Position numbers and translations under genes: made by a program. From contig NC_006040.1 of the NCBI RefSeq assembly GCF_000002515.2, forward strand, positions 372,001 through 436,000: a stretch of DNA of 64,000 nucleotides. Reading direction: 5' to 3'. Under the pieces are notes generated by a model. That model ran no database searches, had not been told where the DNA came from, and worked only from the letters and a program-made list of their open reading frames with translations. This DNA is from Kluyveromyces lactis. Taxonomy: Eukaryota; Ascomycota; Saccharomycetes; Saccharomycetales; Saccharomycetaceae. Of the stretch, positions 61,653-64,000 are shown in pieces (the first letter of the stretch is position 1; every line of letters begins with the position of its first letter).

Positions 61653-63674
61653 ATGGCAGACACTACTCCGGACACTGCAGTCTCTAATGTGACCGAACCT
61701 GCCAAGAAGAAGAGGAAGTATTCCAAAAATGGATGCCTTGAATGTAAGAGAAAGAAGGTTAAATGTGATGAGACGAAGCCTATGTGTTGGCAGTGCACGC
61801 ATTTGTCTCTTGAATGTGTTTATAAGACCAAAGAGTTTCAATTTGTTGTTTCTGGGGGACCCAATAAATCTCGAGTAAACTCTAAAGTGACCTCAGTCTC
61901 GGATAAAAAGAGAAAGAATAAGGAAGATGGCGATCTGCATAGGAAAAACATGGAACATCATTCATCATCTGATACTAGAAAACTCTCGAACAATGAACGT
62001 GACGTGGATTTTGAGCATGCTGCAACCAATGCGATTGGTAATGACGAAGATGATTTGAATGCGCTATTGAACGATGCGCTTCTCTTTGCTAATGATTTAT
62101 TCTCCAAGCTGCCCGAAACAGACGCCGTGACCGCAAACCAAGGCCAACAGAAAAGTATCAGTTCTATCAATGATGACATAGGCGGGCCCGTGTTCAACAG
62201 ATGGGAAGAGATCGAAGGAATGTTAGGAGAGGTATCAAAATCGGAATTATCATATTTGAAGATATTTTATGACAATGTATCATACTGGTTGATGCCGCTA
62301 GCACAATCACCGGATTCTAACATTTGTAACCATATCTTATTCCAGCACGTAATAAGAGCAAATAAAAAACACGCCCGAGAAAAGTCTTACTTACAGAGTT
62401 CGATGGTGTCAATCAGTGCTAAATATGTCTACAATGTTTACGGGAAAGAGCATGATAATATAATTAGGAAACATTTCTTGAGAAAAGCACTACAGCAATT
62501 GTACCAAGAATTCGAATCTCTATCCCAAGAATCATTGGGGTTTTCACAGATAGACTCTTTGAATTTATGTGTGCTATTGTTGACATTGGATAGTTCAACG
62601 TTTGGAACTCAAGAATGGAAATTCCATCTACGAGGAGCTAAGGATCTACTTATGAAATACAACGACAACAGAGAAATGGTGACTGGAAGCACTGGGAGCA
62701 CACTTTTGCATAGGAGGACTGTAACACTAGCACGTAACTGGTTTTGTGCCATTGCTATAGTTGCTTGTGTAGCGAAAGGTAACCATTTTTTCAATGAAGC
62801 AGAAATGGAGGAGATGTTAGATATTGGATCCAGTGATTCATCCATGAGCGACAATCTCATGAAGCAGATGGGATTCATATCAGGGAATAATTATAACACA
62901 TTTCTTGGGTATTCGAAAGAGGGAATATTGCTTATCAAGGAAGTGATGAAATGTCTTAATGCAGATACTGGCCAAGACGATAACAACGATAGTTTCCTTA
63001 ACGTCTGCTCATTGTTACAAGCATCTCGAGAATACCAATTCTATCCAAACACGTACGGGAAAGTTGATACCGACAATTACTCCCTGATACCGTCATTCAC
63101 CTCAGATGTGGCATCCGTTGTGTTCCACAAGCTTTCTGTCTATTCTATATACGATTCCATCCACCAGACCCATGTGGAACTACTATTTGTCACCTATCTA
63201 CTAAGAAGCGCTAAACTACCTGAAGACTGTTCGCTAGTGCTAAACTCTTGCAAACGAGTTTGGAAAATGTTAGAGTGGATGTTTTCAGACTGTAATTTGA
63301 CAATAATGGAAATAAACATGCTGACAGAACAGTTAGAAGCTGGTGAAATATACAACTACCCAAGCCTAAGAGAGAAACTAAAATTTGAATTGACCTCCAG
63401 GTGCATCATCGTACCAATGCAGAAGGACTTCAGATTGATGATGTTCCAAAGTAGCGTGATTTTATGTGCTGAGAAGCTAATTTTATTGGATTCAAATACA
63501 CTACGGCTGACAAGATGCAAAATCCTAGCATACTTCATGACTATGGCAGAAAACTTGGGTGCTGAATCAGCAGCAATATCGATCGCATATCTGATTAGAA
63601 AATGGTATCCAAGACCAACGACCATGCTCTCACAGAATGAGGTGGACCTTGCTGATGCGCTTCCATTTTCTTGA
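61653..63674 (+). CDS. Zn(II)2Cys6 transcription factor, Lys14-like
   Basis: 673 residues. The binuclear zinc cluster has Cys at 28, 31, 38, 45, 48 and 55, flanked by RKYSKNG and followed by VYKTK; RKYS-NGC-EC and CDETKP-CWQC are the pattern of S. cerevisiae Lys14. The middle region has the fungal transcription factor homology domain with LRGAKDLL and, near residue 430, SKEGILLIKEVMKCLN, also like Lys14 (LVIKEVFKSLN). Lys14 activates lysine genes with 2-aminoadipate semialdehyde as co-inducer. This may be Lys14 itself or one of several family members; I cannot decide. A nuclear-localisation patch KKKRKYSK lies at 18-25. Confidence 0.88.
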   Translation: MADTTPDTAVSNVTEPAKKKRKYSKNGCLECKRKKVKCDETKPMCWQCTHLSLECVYKTKEFQFVVSGGPNKSRVNSKVTSVSDKKRKNKEDGDLHRKNMEHHSSSDTRKLSNNERDVDFEHAATNAIGNDEDDLNALLNDALLFANDLFSKLPETDAVTANQGQQKSISSINDDIGGPVFNRWEEIEGMLGEVSKSELSYLKIFYDNVSYWLMPLAQSPDSNICNHILFQHVIRANKKHAREKSYLQSSMVSISAKYVYNVYGKEHDNIIRKHFLRKALQQLYQEFESLSQESLGFSQIDSLNLCVLLLTLDSSTFGTQEWKFHLRGAKDLLMKYNDNREMVTGSTGSTLLHRRTVTLARNWFCAIAIVACVAKGNHFFNEAEMEEMLDIGSSDSSMSDNLMKQMGFISGNNYNTFLGYSKEGILLIKEVMKCLNADTGQDDNNDSFLNVCSLLQASREYQFYPNTYGKVDTDNYSLIPSFTSDVASVVFHKLSVYSIYDSIHQTHVELLFVTYLLRSAKLPEDCSLVLNSCKRVWKMLEWMFSDCNLTIMEINMLTEQLEAGEIYNYPSLREKLKFELTSRCIIVPMQKDFRLMMFQSSVILCAEKLILLDSNTLRLTRCKILAYFMTMAENLGAESAAISIAYLIRKWYPRPTTMLSQNEVDLADALPFS

Positions 63675-64000
63675 ACACTATTTTTTATACATCCCATAGC
63701 ACTCTGATATAGCACATGTTTAGACCCACCAGAAATCTGTACGAATTAACTGTACGAACTAGTACAGAACGGCAGACTACTGTCAATATTGTACATCCTT
63801 TATTCATTTATCATAACGGTCACATGACTCATATTGATAAATCGTGCATATATTTTGTGAACGCCACACGCATCGACATATGTACCTTTTACACACATAC
63901 CGAATCTCACGTTGATGGTGAGAGTTAACTACTATTTACATAAGTTTCACAGACAGCAGAACAATTGGTGCGGCACCAGAGGACCTCTTTGTTCTGTAAC
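63675..64000. other. Intergenic, right edge
   Basis: 326 bp after the zinc-cluster gene. A 70-codon frame (63716-63928, +) has no recognisable product. Nothing else seen before the window ends. Confidence 0.55.

Overview
The window is nuclear DNA of a budding yeast of the family Saccharomycetaceae, very probably a Kluyveromyces close to K. lactis. Almost every gene is recognisable as the ortholog of a Saccharomyces cerevisiae gene. The standard code is used, intergenic DNA is AT-rich, and introns carry GTATGT donors and TACTAAC branch points. LEU2, SDH1 and SIS1 are as I know them from Kluyveromyces. Gene order interleaves blocks that lie on different S. cerevisiae chromosomes (for example CBF5-SIS1-LST8-RFX1, and RLP7-LEU2-NFS1-PET8-DCC1-BUD3-HRB1). 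That is the pattern of a lineage that did not undergo the whole-genome duplication. The species call is inference from remembered proteins.

Layout, left to right. 0.6-4.2 kb: DPC29 (mitochondrial YebC/TACO1 family), VMA7 (V-ATPase) and CHS5 (exomer). 5.4-13.3 kb: SDH1, DBR1, MCR1 and NNR2, a block collinear with YKL148C-YKL151C, then RPC34. 13.7-18.3 kb: the ABC transporter ADP1 and a secreted glutaminyl-cyclase-like protein. 18.6-30.9 kb: FAB1, an intron-containing tRNA-Ser(GCU), ATG18 and the arrestin ROG3, collinear with YFR018C-YFR022W. 31.0-33.7 kb: tRNA-Asp(GUC), then the divergent pair VMA9 and STP22, both spliced. 34.0-36.8 kb: a large coiled-coil protein I cannot name. 37.3-45.3 kb: CBF5, SIS1, LST8 and RFX1. 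47.4-59.5 kb: RLP7, LEU2, NFS1, PET8, DCC1 and BUD3. 59.6-61.4 kb: HRB1 (spliced). 61.7-63.7 kb: a Lys14-like zinc-cluster regulator.

Three protein genes need splicing to be read correctly: VMA9 (two introns and an 8-nt first exon), STP22 (one intron that supplies the UEV N-terminus) and HRB1 (a 12-nt first exon and a 430-nt intron). Promoters hold clear known motifs: Reb1 sites in several divergent promoters, tandem Cbf1 E-boxes, a heat-shock element upstream of SIS1, RRPE and PAC motifs before CBF5 and RLP7, a perfect Leu3 site before LEU2, an MCB between DCC1 and BUD3, and a Gcn4 site before the Lys14-like gene.

The genes form no single pathway. Several serve the vacuole and endosome (VMA7, VMA9, FAB1, ATG18, STP22), several mitochondria (DPC29, SDH1, MCR1, NFS1, PET8), and several ribosome biogenesis, RNA or transcription (CBF5, RLP7, DBR1, RPC34, HRB1). 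I see no transposon, LTR, centromere or telomere, and no evidence of a new multi-gene system. The least explained items are the 940-residue coiled-coil gene, a 131-codon ORF between ATG18 and ROG3, and the 2.1-kb RFX1-RLP7 spacer.
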